This document shows, one piece after another, positions 26,170 through 35,409 of a DNA stretch of 64,000 nt. The position numbers and the translations under genes were made by a program. Numbering within the stretch: the first letter of the stretch is position 1; each line of letters starts with the position of its first letter. Source of the DNA: Desulfomonile tiedjei (lineage in GTDB: Bacteria; Desulfobacterota; Desulfomonilia; Desulfomonilales; Desulfomonilaceae); contig JACRDF010000025.1 in NCBI GenBank assembly GCA_016212925.1, positions 293,101-357,100 of the forward strand, read 5' to 3'. Under the pieces are notes generated by a model, which saw only the letters and a program-made list of their open reading frames with translations, ran no database searches and was not told where the DNA came from.

Positions 26170-26526
26170 ATGACCGATAATCCGGGCGACGGCACACAAA
26201 AAAAAGGTCGATCAAGGGTATATTCCGCAGTGCTGTCGCTGATTTTCCCCGGTCTGGGCCAAATGGTCCGCGGGCGGTTCTTTGCCGGAATATTGTTTCT
26301 CCTCAATGTCGTGCTCTACTTCATACCTCTGTTCATTACCCATAACGTAGAATACGATATTCAGACGCCTTCGCTGCTGATTGCGGTCGGTGTTTGGGTA
26401 TGCTCCGCGCTCGATGCGTTCCTTTACCGAAGCTCTTTCCTTGTGCTCGCTCTTCTGGTCTCTTTGTTCTGCTTTGGGACAGGGTTCTTCGGGGCCTTTT
26501 TCATACTTCCCCATTTGGATATCTGA
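26170..26526 (+). CDS. Small membrane protein, function unknown
   Basis: 118 residues. A hydrophilic, basic N-terminus (DGTQKKGRSRVYSA) is followed by SLIFPGLGQMVRGRFFAGI, a motif resembling the start of TM2/DUF5683-like proteins, then three to four hydrophobic helices reaching the C-terminus. A promoter and a strong ribosome site precede it, supporting expression. The family is not firmly recognised. Neighbours are unrelated and separated by repeat DNA. Confidence 0.65.
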   Translation: MTDNPGDGTQKKGRSRVYSAVLSLIFPGLGQMVRGRFFAGILFLLNVVLYFIPLFITHNVEYDIQTPSLLIAVGVWVCSALDAFLYRSSFLVLALLVSLFCFGTGFFGAFFILPHLDI

Positions 26527-26685
26527 GCAAGTCGAATAGTCGGAAGTCGCGGCTGGTTCATCCTTCCGCGGATGGTGCAACGCGCCGAGTTCTTGTGATT
26601 TTGCCCCCGTGACTATACTATAGCGGTTGGCAAAATCTTTGTCCGAGACGGTGGGTCAGTCAAGTCTATCTCCGGCCCATGCGAT

Positions 26686-26749
26686 CGGCGGGCACGGCCC
26701 GCCCTACGATTGGGCGACACGCCTCCTGTAGGGCGGGCCGTGCCCGCCG
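26686..26749. repeat. GTAG-type REP inverted pair
   Basis: Arms CGGCGGGCACGGCCCGCCCT with AC at 26686-26707 and the exact complement starting GTAGGGCGGGCCGTGCCCGC at 26728, 20-base loop. Same unit as at 16819 and in the tandem repeat upstream of thiL. The rest of 26527-26886 shows nothing recognisable. Confidence 0.8.
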
Positions 26750-26886
26750 TAAAACAGCGCTGGACAACGAATATCGTGGAAGTCGCGGGCTTCCGACAAT
26801 AGCCCGGACGCGTTCCGGACACAAAATCCGGAAATGGATATATACCCGACGGAGACAACTTTGCACTGCCCCGGGAACATGAAGAC

Positions 26887-27885
26887 ATGGCTGATCAGCT
26901 TCTAAAAATAGGGGGCCTTAAGACTATCTTCCCTTCGGACGAGGGAATCGCAGTCGCCGTGGATCATGTGGATCTGAATTTGCGGCCAGGCGAGACGCTT
27001 GGCCTGGTAGGCGAATCCGGTTGCGGTAAGAGCGTCACGGCGCTGTCCATCATGCGGCTCGTTTCGCCTCCGGGGAAAATAGTTTCGGGAGAGATTTTCT
27101 TCGAAGGTAAGGACCTGCTTCGGCTTGAAGAATCGAAGATGCGGGAGATCCGCGGAGACGATATCTCGATGATCTTTCAGGAGCCCATGACTTCTCTCAA
27201 CCCGGTTTTCAAAGTTGGAGACCAGATAGCAGAAGTTTTTCGGGTGCATCGGGGAATGAGCCGCTCGGAGGCTCGCGCGGCCTCGGTAGATATGCTCAGG
27301 AAAGTCGGGATTCCGTCTCCCGACAATAGGGTTGATGATTATCCCCATCAGATGAGTGGCGGGATGCGCCAGCGGGTGGTGATAGCGATGGCGCTGGCCT
27401 GCGATCCGAAGCTCATGCTCGCGGACGAACCCACCACTGCCCTGGACGTGACCATACAGGCGCAAATCCTCGAACTGATGAACAACATCAAGAACACAAG
27501 GGGCACCGGGATCATCCTGATAACGCACGATCTGGGGGTCATCGCGGAAATGGCCGACAGGGTCGCAGTCATGTACACCGGAATGATAGTTGAAGAGGCC
27601 CCGGTGAAAGATCTCTTCGAATCGCCCCAACACCCGTACACAATTGGTTTGCTGAAATCCATACCCAGAATAGAAACAGGAGCGGCAGCGCAAAAATATC
27701 GACTCCACGTGATTTCCGGCATGGTCCCCGATCTGCGGCATTTGCCCGAAGGCTGCACTTACCAGGATCGATGCCCTGAGGTGCAGGAGATATGCAAACA
27801 GCCGCCTGTCCTTGAAAAGAAGACTTCAGGGCATTTGGTGAGATGTTGGATGCGCGATCCAGCCCCCAAACCCGACCAACACTAG
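26887..27885 (+). CDS. Oligopeptide/dipeptide-type ABC transporter ATP-binding protein (DppD/OppD-like)
   Basis: 332 residues. Walker [13 protein letters not shown], signature [17 protein letters not shown], Walker [13 protein letters not shown] and switch His in LITHDLGV. The C-terminal oligopeptide/dipeptide domain follows ([13 protein letters not shown] to the cysteine motif [14 protein letters not shown]), which in relatives can hold a 4Fe-4S cluster. No binding protein, permease or DppF gene lies nearby, so it is an orphan here. It could serve a transporter encoded elsewhere. Confidence 0.93.
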   Translation: MADQLLKIGGLKTIFPSDEGIAVAVDHVDLNLRPGETLGLVGESGCGKSVTALSIMRLVSPPGKIVSGEIFFEGKDLLRLEESKMREIRGDDISMIFQEPMTSLNPVFKVGDQIAEVFRVHRGMSRSEARAASVDMLRKVGIPSPDNRVDDYPHQMSGGMRQRVVIAMALACDPKLMLADEPTTALDVTIQAQILELMNNIKNTRGTGIILITHDLGVIAEMADRVAVMYTGMIVEEAPVKDLFESPQHPYTIGLLKSIPRIETGAAAQKYRLHVISGMVPDLRHLPEGCTYQDRCPEVQEICKQPPVLEKKTSGHLVRCWMRDPAPKPDQH

Positions 27886-27913
27886 GTTGTGTTCAAATAG
27901 TGAATGGTCTGTT

Positions 27914-28051
27914 AGGTCCGGCACGGACCTGAGCAAACTCAGGTTCATTACACCCAAAGGCCGATCCTGATTGGCTGTTGGGTGCCACTGACCTGGGCAC
28001 CAGGTCAGTGCTGATTTGGACCGAGGTCTTCTTCACCGTTTGAAAGCGACG
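27914..28051. repeat. Long dispersed repeat, copy 1 (inverted copy at 60330)
   Basis: Contains GGCACGGACCTGAGCAAACT, GGCCGATCCTGATTGGCTGT, the palindrome CACTGACCTGGGCACCAGGT with CAGTG, then TCTTCACCGTTTGAAAGCGA. The reverse complement matches 60330-60465 over roughly 135 bases, including the GTTTGAAAGCG flank. Confidence 0.8.
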
Positions 28052-28074
28052 TTCTCCTCGGAGGAAAGAAACTG

Positions 28075-28656
28075 ATGGATGACAAGATAGCTAAGACCCA
28101 ACACAAAATTGAGGACTCCAAGTCTTACGTCAAGATAAGATACTCGGTTCGAGTGGCCAACGGTCGGGTTCTCAAAGGGGCCGGTGAACCCGAGGTCATG
28201 GACTTCGTAACCGGGTACCGCCAGGTCGTCCCTGGTCTGGAACTGCGTCTACTTGGACACGAGGTCGGCGACAAGCTTTCCTTTTCGGTCCCGCCCGAAG
28301 AAGCCTTCGGCCCCCGACATCAGGAACTGGTCATAGAGAAGAGCAAGAGCGACTTTCACTTCCCGCCTGGTTGGGAGCCATATCCGGGAATGGAACTGCC
28401 CCTGCTTACCGGTGGCGACAACGCGCCTGACACGGTGATCATTCGGGAGGTGCGGGAGGACTCCATTGTTATTGACGCCAACCATCCTTTGTCCGGTGCA
28501 ACCCTCGAATACGACCTTGAGATAGTGGAAGCGCGTCCCGCGACATCTTCGGATATGTGCTCCGAATGGGACGAACAAAAGAGTGGGGATGAGGAACCTT
28601 GTTGCTCGTCTCCGCATCAAATAATTCTGGGAGCACAAGACCCGGAGGTCAATTAA
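28075..28656 (+). CDS. FKBP-type peptidyl-prolyl isomerase, SlyD-like
   Basis: 193 residues; GGAGGA lies 9-14 bases before the ATG. The FKBP/SlyD fold is shown by VKIRYSVRVANGRVLKGAGE, DFVTGYRQVVPGLELRLLGH, the flap/IF region DKLSFSVPPEEAFGPRHQEL, and PLSGATLEYDLEIVEAR. It catalyses proline isomerisation and may act as a chaperone. Unlike E. coli SlyD it lacks a His-rich tail; instead the C-terminus carries DMCSEWDEQKS and EEPCCSSPH, which might bind a metal or may simply be disordered. Monocistronic as far as can be seen. Confidence 0.88.
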   Translation: MDDKIAKTQHKIEDSKSYVKIRYSVRVANGRVLKGAGEPEVMDFVTGYRQVVPGLELRLLGHEVGDKLSFSVPPEEAFGPRHQELVIEKSKSDFHFPPGWEPYPGMELPLLTGGDNAPDTVIIREVREDSIVIDANHPLSGATLEYDLEIVEARPATSSDMCSEWDEQKSGDEEPCCSSPHQIILGAQDPEVN

Positions 28657-28794
28657 TAGACAATTCTCACGGCACTCAAATGCCACTTCTAATTGGATTG
28701 AATACCTTGCTCGGTTCTTTTCGACGCCTGACTAGTTGGAGTTGACGCGGGGCGAGAGGTGAAACCGGGTCTTGTAGGGGCAGGCCCCCGGAGG

Positions 28795-28917
28795 CTGTCT
28801 CAGAACTGAGGATTTCACCGGCCGGTCGGTAGGGGCGGTTCGTGAACCGCCCGAAATCAGGGCGCTTCTCGAAGCGCCCCTACCCAGAAATGTATCCATT
28901 TTAGGGTTTTGAGACAG
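28795..28917. repeat. MITE-like element bounded by CTGTCTCA/TGAGACAG
   Basis: Terminal inverted repeats CTGTCTCAGAAC and GGGTTTTGAGACAG enclose a double REP: GTAGGGGCGGTTCGTGAACC with GCCC, and AGGGCGCTTCTCGAAGCGCC with CCTAC. Half-matches to the same termini occur at 16722 and 46813. The rest of 28657-29084 is repeat-like, with no gene. Confidence 0.65.
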
Positions 28918-29084
28918 TTTCCCCGTGCCTGCCCTGAGCCGGGCCGCAGACCCAGCCGAGGGCGGACGCGGGGGTCCGCGCCGTACATTTGATCGGAGCC
29001 CTCTGAACAAAACGTGGTAATGGCAGATGGGCTGAGCTAAGTGAATAATCCAATTCTAATTAGTAAGGGTGGGGAGCGGGCGCA

Positions 29085-29987
29085 ATGAGAGTCTTCATAA
29101 CCGGAGCGAATGGTTTTGTGGGAACAAACCTGAGCCGGTTCTTTTTGGCAGCCGGCCATGAGGTGACAGGCCTGGTTCGTAACGAACAGGCGCGGGCCAA
29201 GCTTCCTCCGAAGGTTTCCTGCGTGATGGGAACGCCCATGGAACCTGGTGCATGGCAGGAGTCTGTCGCGGGCCACGATGTTCTGATCAACCTGGCCGGT
29301 GCAACCGCATTCAAGCGGTGGAATGCAGCTTACAAGAAGCTCCTCAGGGACAGCCGCTTGCTGACAACCCGCAATCTCGTGGACGCGATTCCGTCATCCT
29401 CCCGCGTGACCCTTTTCAGTACGTCAGGAGTGGGGTATTACGGCTTCACAGAGGACGAAGAACTGGATGAGAGCGCCCAAGGGGGCCACGATTTCTTTGC
29501 CGTTTTGGCGCGGGACTGGGAAGCTGAGGCTTTTAGGGCACGCAAAAGAGGTGTCCGCGTAGTTACTACCCGGTTTGGCGTGGTGCTCGGAAAGGACGGC
29601 GGGGCTTTGGCTCAAATGGTCCGGCCCTTCCGCTTCTTTGTGGGGGGGCTGATCGGCAGCGGGCGGCAGTGGGTTTCGTGGATCCACATACGGGATTTGT
29701 GCAGAGCCTATGCTTTTGTGGTGGAACACGCGGATATCCAGGGTCCCGTCAATTTCGCGGCTCCCGGCCCGGTCCGGAATCGCGACTTTGCGCAAGCCAT
29801 AGGCAAGGTCCTGGGACGGCCCTCATTCATGCCAGGACCAGCCTTTATGATAAGACTGGTCCTGGGAGAGTTCGGCTCGATAATCCTCGAAGGACAGAGG
29901 GTAGTTCCCGGTGTCTTACTCTCGAAGGGGTTCTCCTTCGACTTCCCTGAAATTGAAAAGGCGCTTAGAGATTTGCTGTCAAATTGA
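29085..29987 (+). CDS. NAD-dependent epimerase, TIGR01777/SDR39U1-like
   Basis: Atypical short-chain dehydrogenase, 300 residues. Rossmann motif TGANGFVGTNLSRFF, INLAGAT after strand 4, the STSGVGYYG region with the Tyr of the active site, WEAEAF, the VRFGVVLGxxGGAL-like TTRFGVVLGKDGGALAQM, and the C-terminal DUF1731-like segment (VVPGVLLSKGFSFDFPEIEK). These identify the YfcH/SDR39U1 family of nucleotide-sugar epimerase-like proteins of unknown substrate. GGGGAG precedes the ATG. The gene is convergent with the PAS kinase, 21 bp away. Confidence 0.88.
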   Translation: MRVFITGANGFVGTNLSRFFLAAGHEVTGLVRNEQARAKLPPKVSCVMGTPMEPGAWQESVAGHDVLINLAGATAFKRWNAAYKKLLRDSRLLTTRNLVDAIPSSSRVTLFSTSGVGYYGFTEDEELDESAQGGHDFFAVLARDWEAEAFRARKRGVRVVTTRFGVVLGKDGGALAQMVRPFRFFVGGLIGSGRQWVSWIHIRDLCRAYAFVVEHADIQGPVNFAAPGPVRNRDFAQAIGKVLGRPSFMPGPAFMIRLVLGEFGSIILEGQRVVPGVLLSKGFSFDFPEIEKALRDLLSN

Positions 29988-30008
29988 AGTAATACGATGC
30001 CTGTGAGT

Positions 30009-31598
30009 TCAAACTGTGGCGTGCGGCGCAGGGCTGTCATAAAAGCACAATTCATTCTGCCTGTCCGTTTCGGTGAGAGGAAGCCAAATGGTGAAGACCG
30101 TGCCATCCAGATCAGATCTCACTGAGATAGAACCGCAGTGATCCTCAACGATTTTCTTTGTCACCGTCAACCCGAGTCCTGTGCCCTGTTGTTTTGTAGT
30201 ATAAAACGGGTTGAAAATCTTCTGAATGGCCTCAAAAGGAATCAACGGGCCGGTGTTACGAATTTTCATTTCAAAATAGCCGGCAGAGGCAAGCTCCCCG
30301 GCCTTCAAGGCCTTGTCGCTGGGAATAGAGACCCCGGTCTCCAATTCTATCGCCCCGCCGGAAGGTGAAGCCTCAATAGCATTGGAAAGCAGATTCAGCA
30401 CGAGTTGCTGAAAACGGCCCGGATCCAGGGGAATCTCACCTATCTCAGGCCCGAGACTAACTCTTAGGTCAAGTCCTCGCTCTCGAGCGCGGCCCTCGGT
30501 AATTCCCAGAATGTATTCGATCAGTTCGTTGGGGTCCATCTTTTGAAGGTGGATGTAGTTGCGCTTTGTGAAGTCGATGAGGCCGTCCAGAATTCTTTCG
30601 AGCCTCTGAATTTCAGTAATGATGATTTCAGTGTATTGCTTTTGCTTTTCCACATCAGGGAACTGGCCCGATTCAAATTGCCTGGCCATTCTTCGGGCGA
30701 AACCACCCACGATTGCCAGGGGCTGTCTGAGTTCGTGCGCGACCTCCGCAGTGTGTTCCTCTACGGCTTTGCACTTGCCCGATTGAACGATATGTTCATA
30801 GAGTTCGTCTATGATCTTTATCTTCTCGACCAAAGCTTCCTTTGAAGCTTTCAATTCCTCTTCGAGCCGTCTTCGAACCGTGCGGTCACGCATCACCCCT
30901 TCGAATCCCATGGACCGGCCATCGTGACCGGACGAGGCCTTGCAGCGGATTCGAGCGAACTTCCGTTCACCTCGCACGTCCAAAATGGCTACTTCTTCGT
31001 CCCAGATCGCTTCGGGTTCCATCCGGAGCATGCTGTCAAGCAGGTCTCTGTCCTCGGGAACAACGTGGTCTCGGAGAGGCGTTTCAAGTATGTGGTGAAC
31101 CGGGTATCCCAGAAATTTCTCTATCTGAGTGTTAACAAAGGTGAATTTTCCCATCTCATCCAAAGAAAAAATGACATCCGGCACCTGTTCCACGAGATTC
31201 CGGTACAGCCGTTCCGAATCCTTGAGCCATTCTTCGGTTTTTCTGCGGTGAGTAGTGTCGACGGTCAATTCACTTGCCCCGATAACTTGCCCTGATTTAT
31301 TTCTGATGGGCGTCGCTGTGTGTTCGAGCCAGACGAGCCGCCCGTCCTTGTCATATCTCATGCGTTCGGAAACTGCCCTCTCTTCGCCGTCAAAAACCCT
31401 TTGCACCGGGCAGTCAGTGCAGACTTTGTCTATCCCGGCCATAAACCGGTGGCATACTTGGCCGACGGGATCCCCGAAAACGCTTTTCAGGAGATCGTTG
31501 GCGTACAGCACCGTAAAAGTCTTGTCAATCTCCCAGAACATTTGACCGGCAGCATCGAGCAGCCTTCCGAATCTTTCCGTGAGAGAGACGTCAGACAC
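30009..31598 (-). CDS. Two-PAS sensor histidine kinase
   Basis: 529 residues; GTG start with GGAGGG upstream. PAS1 (about 8-118) holds the cysteine pattern CHRFMAGIDKVCTDC found in a subset of redox or ligand-sensing PAS domains. PAS2 spans about 128-245. A coiled coil follows, then HisKA with His288 in AEVAHELRQPLAIVGGF, and HATPase_c with LVLNLLSNAIEASPSG and TTKQQGTGLGLTVTKKIV. No transmembrane segment, so it is cytoplasmic. No response regulator gene is adjacent, making it an orphan kinase. Confidence 0.93.
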   Translation of the reverse strand: MSDVSLTERFGRLLDAAGQMFWEIDKTFTVLYANDLLKSVFGDPVGQVCHRFMAGIDKVCTDCPVQRVFDGEERAVSERMRYDKDGRLVWLEHTATPIRNKSGQVIGASELTVDTTHRRKTEEWLKDSERLYRNLVEQVPDVIFSLDEMGKFTFVNTQIEKFLGYPVHHILETPLRDHVVPEDRDLLDSMLRMEPEAIWDEEVAILDVRGERKFARIRCKASSGHDGRSMGFEGVMRDRTVRRRLEEELKASKEALVEKIKIIDELYEHIVQSGKCKAVEEHTAEVAHELRQPLAIVGGFARRMARQFESGQFPDVEKQKQYTEIIITEIQRLERILDGLIDFTKRNYIHLQKMDPNELIEYILGITEGRARERGLDLRVSLGPEIGEIPLDPGRFQQLVLNLLSNAIEASPSGGAIELETGVSIPSDKALKAGELASAGYFEMKIRNTGPLIPFEAIQKIFNPFYTTKQQGTGLGLTVTKKIVEDHCGSISVRSDLDGTVFTIWLPLTETDRQNELCFYDSPAPHATV

Positions 31599-31744
31599 TA
31601 CCAGCCCTCCGGCAGCCCTGGTCGCGTTCCGGGCGCAACGCGCAATTCAATCCTACGCCAATTATTATCATGATTGAACTCATTGTCCAGAGTATTAATG
31701 GCCGACTTTGAGGGGAAATCGCCGGAAACCGGCTGTGTATGGGC

Positions 31745-32572
31745 CTAAAAGCCTCTCTCGGACGCCTCGGCGGTCTTCGAGGAGTGCTTTTGCAAGGCCT
31801 TTCGGAGTCGGGGCTCATCCTTAAGGGTGTAAAAAAGGCTTTTCTCATCGGAAATGTCTTTTTCCAGTCGTGCCGCGTACTTTTCCGGGTTTACCTTCAG
31901 GGCGTTCTCAAGATACCTGTAGACCCTGTCCTCATCGTTGAGCGCGAGATAAGAATATGCCATGAGATAGGAACCCAGGCCTCTGTCCTCGTCGCGCTCG
32001 TACTTTGCCAGGTCCTTGTGCATGCGTTCGGCCTGGACCAGCACTTTTCGTGCCCGGTCGGGTTCGTCCATTGCCACGAAGGTCCTGGCAATGAACACGA
32101 GGTATAATGGGTTCTTCTGCGATTCGCCGGCTGCCTCTCGGTAATAGCCCAGTGCCACCTGAGGTTTGTCCGCGGAAAAGTAAAGGTTTCCGATGTTGGC
32201 CAATACCTTGGCCCTGTCTTCGGCCGTTTCCGCGAATTCAAGGGCACGCTCGAAATTCTTCATGGCTAGGGTGTGGTCGCCGATATTCTTGTAGCATACG
32301 GCAATAGCATTGAAGCCGAAGAAGTCCTCAGGTTCTTTCACCACGTAGCGTTTGAACGCGTCAATTGCCTGATCGAAGTCCTTGTCCTTTGCTAGACGCA
32401 TCCCCGCTTCTTTCCAGTCTTGTTCTCGTGGGGAGAATTTTCCCGAAAAGACTTTGTCCAGTTCAAAGGGGACACCAGTCCGCACAGGCTTTTTGGCGCA
32501 ACCGCCTGCCAGGATAAGTGCGCAAAGCCCCAGAAGGCAGCCTCGAAGAAACGATCGGGGCTTGCTGCTCAT
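31745..32572 (-). CDS. TPR-repeat lipoprotein
   Basis: About 275 residues from the ATG at 32572, chosen because it gives a lipoprotein signal: KPRSFLRGCLLGLCALILAG followed by GC at the lipobox (LAGGC). The longer frame to 32743 adds no protein-like sequence. The mature part has several TPR units: FDQAIDAFKRYVVKEPEDFF, AIAVCYKNIGDHTLAMKNFE and ANIGNLYFSADKPQVALGYY, then less regular helices. Probably anchored to the inner leaflet of the outer membrane as a scaffold. No clear operon partner. Confidence 0.82.
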   Translation of the reverse strand: MSSKPRSFLRGCLLGLCALILAGGCAKKPVRTGVPFELDKVFSGKFSPREQDWKEAGMRLAKDKDFDQAIDAFKRYVVKEPEDFFGFNAIAVCYKNIGDHTLAMKNFERALEFAETAEDRAKVLANIGNLYFSADKPQVALGYYREAAGESQKNPLYLVFIARTFVAMDEPDRARKVLVQAERMHKDLAKYERDEDRGLGSYLMAYSYLALNDEDRVYRYLENALKVNPEKYAARLEKDISDEKSLFYTLKDEPRLRKALQKHSSKTAEASERGF

Positions 32573-32926
32573 TCCATTGCCGACGCGGTTTTCAACAACA
32601 AGAGTGATTCCGGGCGAGCCGATGCGAGGATCACATGGTGAGACGGCCCTGTTGAGATCAACTGGTGGGCACTGCATCACAGGCCTAGCAGAGGTGTTCG
32701 AAAAGACCGTCATGTATTCGTGATCGCTAGATCGGATCTTCAATACCCACCACGATCATTCGGACACTCAGCCGATGCTGTCCGCGTCCTTTTCATTCCG
32801 CCCGGGAATTGTCCCAAGACCCGGATGGCCTATTACAACAAGGCGACGGACCACACAATACCTAATCGTCATTTTTCTGGCAAGCCCGCGAGCTTTCTGC
32901 GAGAAACGTCCAACTGGACCGCTGTA

Positions 32927-33928
32927 TTATCTGAAATGGTCCCAGCCGCCCCAAGTCAGGGCTTCCCTCCGGCCGTCCGACCGCTCCAGAGACATGCTGT
33001 CCCCGCGGACAAATTCCCCGATAGGGAACAGGTCTAACGCGTTCGCCCTGAAGTTATCCTGCAAATCCGCTAACTTGTCCGGTTTGACAGCAGCGAGCAA
33101 CACATAGTCCTCTCCGCCGTTCAAGACCCACGCCAAGGGGTCCTTTCCCAATGAGACTCCTGCACGGATCAGGTCATCACTTATGGGAAGCCGTTTCTCG
33201 TAGACCACCGCGGCGAGGCCCGAGTCGCGGCATATGTGGCCCAGGTCGGAAGAGATGCCGTCGGAAACGTCGATTGCGGCTGTACACGCGCCTGAGGTGG
33301 CCAGTAGACGCCCCTGGAGGATGTGTGGCCGGGGTTCCAAATGAGCCCGTGTCAAGACGCGGGATAGCTCTCCAGGAAGATCGGGAGAGTGGAGCAGAAC
33401 GTCACAGCCCGCGGCCGATAACCCGGCGGGGCCCGTAAGCACAATAATGTCGCCTGCATTCGCCGTGTGGCGAAACAGCACTTGGTCAGGGGCCACTGTG
33501 CCTGTCAGAGCTATATTGATCACCAGGTCGCTCTTCGATCCTGTAGTGTCGCCTCCGAGCAAGTTGACATCGTAGGCCCTCGCCATTTCCGCCATACCGC
33601 GATAAAGGCCGTCGAGCCACTCCACTTCGAGGTTGTCGGGAATGGCGATGCTGATAAACGCGTCAAGCGGTGTGCCGCCGCATGCGGCAATGTCCGACAA
33701 GTTGGCTGTGAGAGCCCTCGCTCCGATTATTTCGGGTGAGGCCCATTGTTTCAGAAAATGGACCCGCTCCACCAGAAGATCAGTGGTGACCAAGAGGTAA
33801 TTGGGTCCGTCCACTGATATCACGGCGCAGTCGTCCCCTATTCCCTTGACCACACCCTTGGTTCGGATGTTGCCCAACGGCGCGATTCTGTCTATGAAGC
33901 CGAATTCACCTATGTCTTTGAGTTTCAT
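32927..33928 (-). CDS. thiL: Thiamine-monophosphate kinase
   Basis: Phosphorylates TMP to TPP, the last step of thiamine synthesis. The start MKLKDIGEFGFIDRI at 33928 fits ThiL and is also the start copied in the upstream tandem repeat; ATGs at 33940 and further up lie in repeat DNA. 333 residues, the usual size. Motifs: VVKGIGDDCAVI, LLVTTDLLVERVHF, LTANLSDIAACGGTP, LLGGDTTGS, AIDVSDGISSDLGHI and LNGGEDYVLL. It lies downstream of thiM-thiE on the same strand but is separated by about 800 bp of repeats, so it may need its own promoter. Confidence 0.94.
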   Translation of the reverse strand: MKLKDIGEFGFIDRIAPLGNIRTKGVVKGIGDDCAVISVDGPNYLLVTTDLLVERVHFLKQWASPEIIGARALTANLSDIAACGGTPLDAFISIAIPDNLEVEWLDGLYRGMAEMARAYDVNLLGGDTTGSKSDLVINIALTGTVAPDQVLFRHTANAGDIIVLTGPAGLSAAGCDVLLHSPDLPGELSRVLTRAHLEPRPHILQGRLLATSGACTAAIDVSDGISSDLGHICRDSGLAAVVYEKRLPISDDLIRAGVSLGKDPLAWVLNGGEDYVLLAAVKPDKLADLQDNFRANALDLFPIGEFVRGDSMSLERSDGRREALTWGGWDHFR

Positions 33929-34403
33929 TATGGTGCTCATGCGTGCGAGATGATGTCGCGGATGTTTATGATGATAACTGGCGGGCACGGCCCGTCCTAC
34001 GTTCGTACTTCCCGGCCTGTTTCCTGGTGGTGTAGGGCGGCCTGTGGCCGCCGTCTTGATCGATGCTGGGCGTGCGCTTCTATGTCTTTAAGTTCCATGA
34101 TGGGACCTTATGCGAGCTGGATAATGTCATGGATGTTCATGATGATAACTGGCGGGCACGGCCCGCCCTACGTTCGTACTTCCCGGCCTGTTTCCTGGTG
34201 CTGTAGGGCGGCCTGTGGCCGCCGCCTTGATCGGTGCCGGGAGTGGGCTTCTATGTCTTTAAGTTCCATGATTGGTGCTCATGCGTGCGAGATGATGTCG
34301 CGGATGTTTATGATGATAACTGGCGGGCACGGCCCGTCCTACGTTCGTACTTCCCGGCCTGTTTCCTGGTGGTGTAGGGCGGCCTGTGGCCGCCGTCTTG
34401 ATC
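33911..34403. repeat. Tandem 170-bp repeat carrying copies of the thiL start
   Basis: Three units starting at 33911, 34081 and 34252 (periods 170 and 171; the last is about 150 bp). Each contains the thiL start region (TATGTCTTTGAGTTTCAT or TATGTCTTTAAGTTCCAT), ATGATGATAACTGGCGGGCA, the REP GGCACGGCCCGTCCTAC, and CTGTAGGGCGGCCTGTGGCC. Units 1 and 3 are identical over about 130 bases; unit 2 differs. Two 33-codon minus-strand ORFs beginning MELKDIEAH (33997-34098 and 34168-34269) result. Confidence 0.9.
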
Positions 34404-34469
34404 CAATCCGGATATTTCCTAACCGAATCGAAGGCAGTGTGCCGATAAAGTAAATTGTGGGAGTTTTTC

Positions 34470-34605
34470 TGGTTCCCAGGCTCCGCCTGGGACCCCTTAC
34501 CATCCGGGCTCTGCCCGGAAACCCATGTCATTTCAACCAGGCCAGGGAGGCGGAGCCTCCCGATATGCATTCCAAGGCAGAGCCTTGGAACGAGAAACGC
34601 GGTTT
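34470..34605. repeat. CCAGGC/GCCTGG palindromic cluster
   Basis: GGTTCCCAGGCTCCGCCTGG, CCGGGCTCTGCCCGG, GGGAGGCGGAGCCTCCCG and CCAAGGCAGAGCCTTGGAAC in succession. The TTCCCAGGCT...CCTGGGAA unit recurs near 38000, 41770, 43665, 49180, 49625 and 60110. Confidence 0.75.
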
Positions 34606-34689
34606 CCATGCATTCTGCCGCAAATTACGCCCTGGCTGTGTGCTATGTCCACAAGCTAATCAAAGGCAAGAACCTCGATAATTAAGTTA

Positions 34690-34746
34690 TAGGAGTTTTT
34701 GGGGAGGGGTCCGGGGAGGGCGTTTTTGCAAAAACGCCCTCCCCGG
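34690..34746 (-). repeat. 3'-flanking composite repeat, copy 8
   Basis: The core hairpin at 34711-34746 is a perfect 18-bp palindrome (CCGGGGAGGGCGTTTTTG and its complement), 18 bp beyond the thiE stop. On the sense strand it is followed by CCCCTCCCCAAAAACTCC and TATAAC. No distal palindrome is retained. Confidence 0.85.
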
Positions 34747-34764
34747 AATTCCTTCTCCCCACCC

Positions 34765-35409
34765 TCAGCGCTCTCTTTTTCCTGCACGGACCTGTTCCAG
34801 CAGTTCTCTGGTTGCCTGTTCCGGGTCGTCGGCAGAGACTATGGCCGTGACGACCGCGACGCAGTCCGCGCCTGCGGCGACCGTTTCCCTTGTGTTTTCT
34901 TTCTTGATCGAGCCTATGGCAACGAGGGGCAGGTCGGTCATGGCCCTGGCTTTTCTCACACCTTCCAGGCCCCAAGGTTTCGTGATATCCGATTTTGTGG
35001 AAGTGAAAAAGACCGGGCTGATTGCCAGGTAATCTGCCATTGACATGCTTTCATCGTCAATTTGCTCGGGAGTGTTCACAGAGATCCCGATGATTCGGTC
35101 AGGTCCGAGGATCTTTCTGGCGATCCTTATGGGCATATCGTCCTGGCCCAGGTGGATGCCATCCGCATCCAGAGCCAGAGCCAGGTCGATTCGATCGTTG
35201 ATGATAAGCGGCACGCGGCTGGAACGCAATAGGGCCCTTATTTTCAGGCCTTCTTCGTAAAATGCACGCGTCTCCAGGTCCTTTTCGCGGAGTTGGACAG
35301 CAGACACTCCTCCACTGACCGCGGCTTGCACTATTTCCAGGGTTGATCTCCCCTTGGAGAAAGCACGGTCCGTGACCAGGTAGACCTCCCACGACGCAAC
35401 GTCGATCAT
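34765..35409 (-). CDS. thiE: Thiamine-phosphate synthase
   Basis: Joins HMP-PP and hydroxyethylthiazole phosphate to thiamine phosphate. 214 residues, typical length. Motifs: YLVTDRAF, GGVSAVQLREKD, PLIINDRIDLALALDADGIH, LGQDDMPIRIARK, IIGISVNTPEQ, YLAISPVFFTSTK and PLVAIGSIKKEN. Its start overlaps the thiM stop by 4 bp, so both enzymes are made from one message. A composite repeat follows directly. Confidence 0.95.
   Translation of the reverse strand: MIDVASWEVYLVTDRAFSKGRSTLEIVQAAVSGGVSAVQLREKDLETRAFYEEGLKIRALLRSSRVPLIINDRIDLALALDADGIHLGQDDMPIRIARKILGPDRIIGISVNTPEQIDDESMSMADYLAISPVFFTSTKSDITKPWGLEGVRKARAMTDLPLVAIGSIKKENTRETVAAGADCVAVVTAIVSADDPEQATRELLEQVRAGKRER

Noticed and set aside
26902..27741. 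279-codon minus-strand ORF
   Set aside because: Antisense to the DppD-type ATPase gene, which has all ABC motifs.
33911..34403. CRISPR array (regularly spaced repeats)
   Set aside because: Only three units of 170 bp, contiguous without spacers, containing REP palindromes and gene sequence; no cas genes.
33950..34453. 167-codon plus-strand ORF with three internal amino-acid repeats (MMITGGHGP...)
   Set aside because: It is the translation of the tandem thiL-leader/REP array on the opposite strand; no ribosome site, and the repeats follow the 170-bp DNA period.
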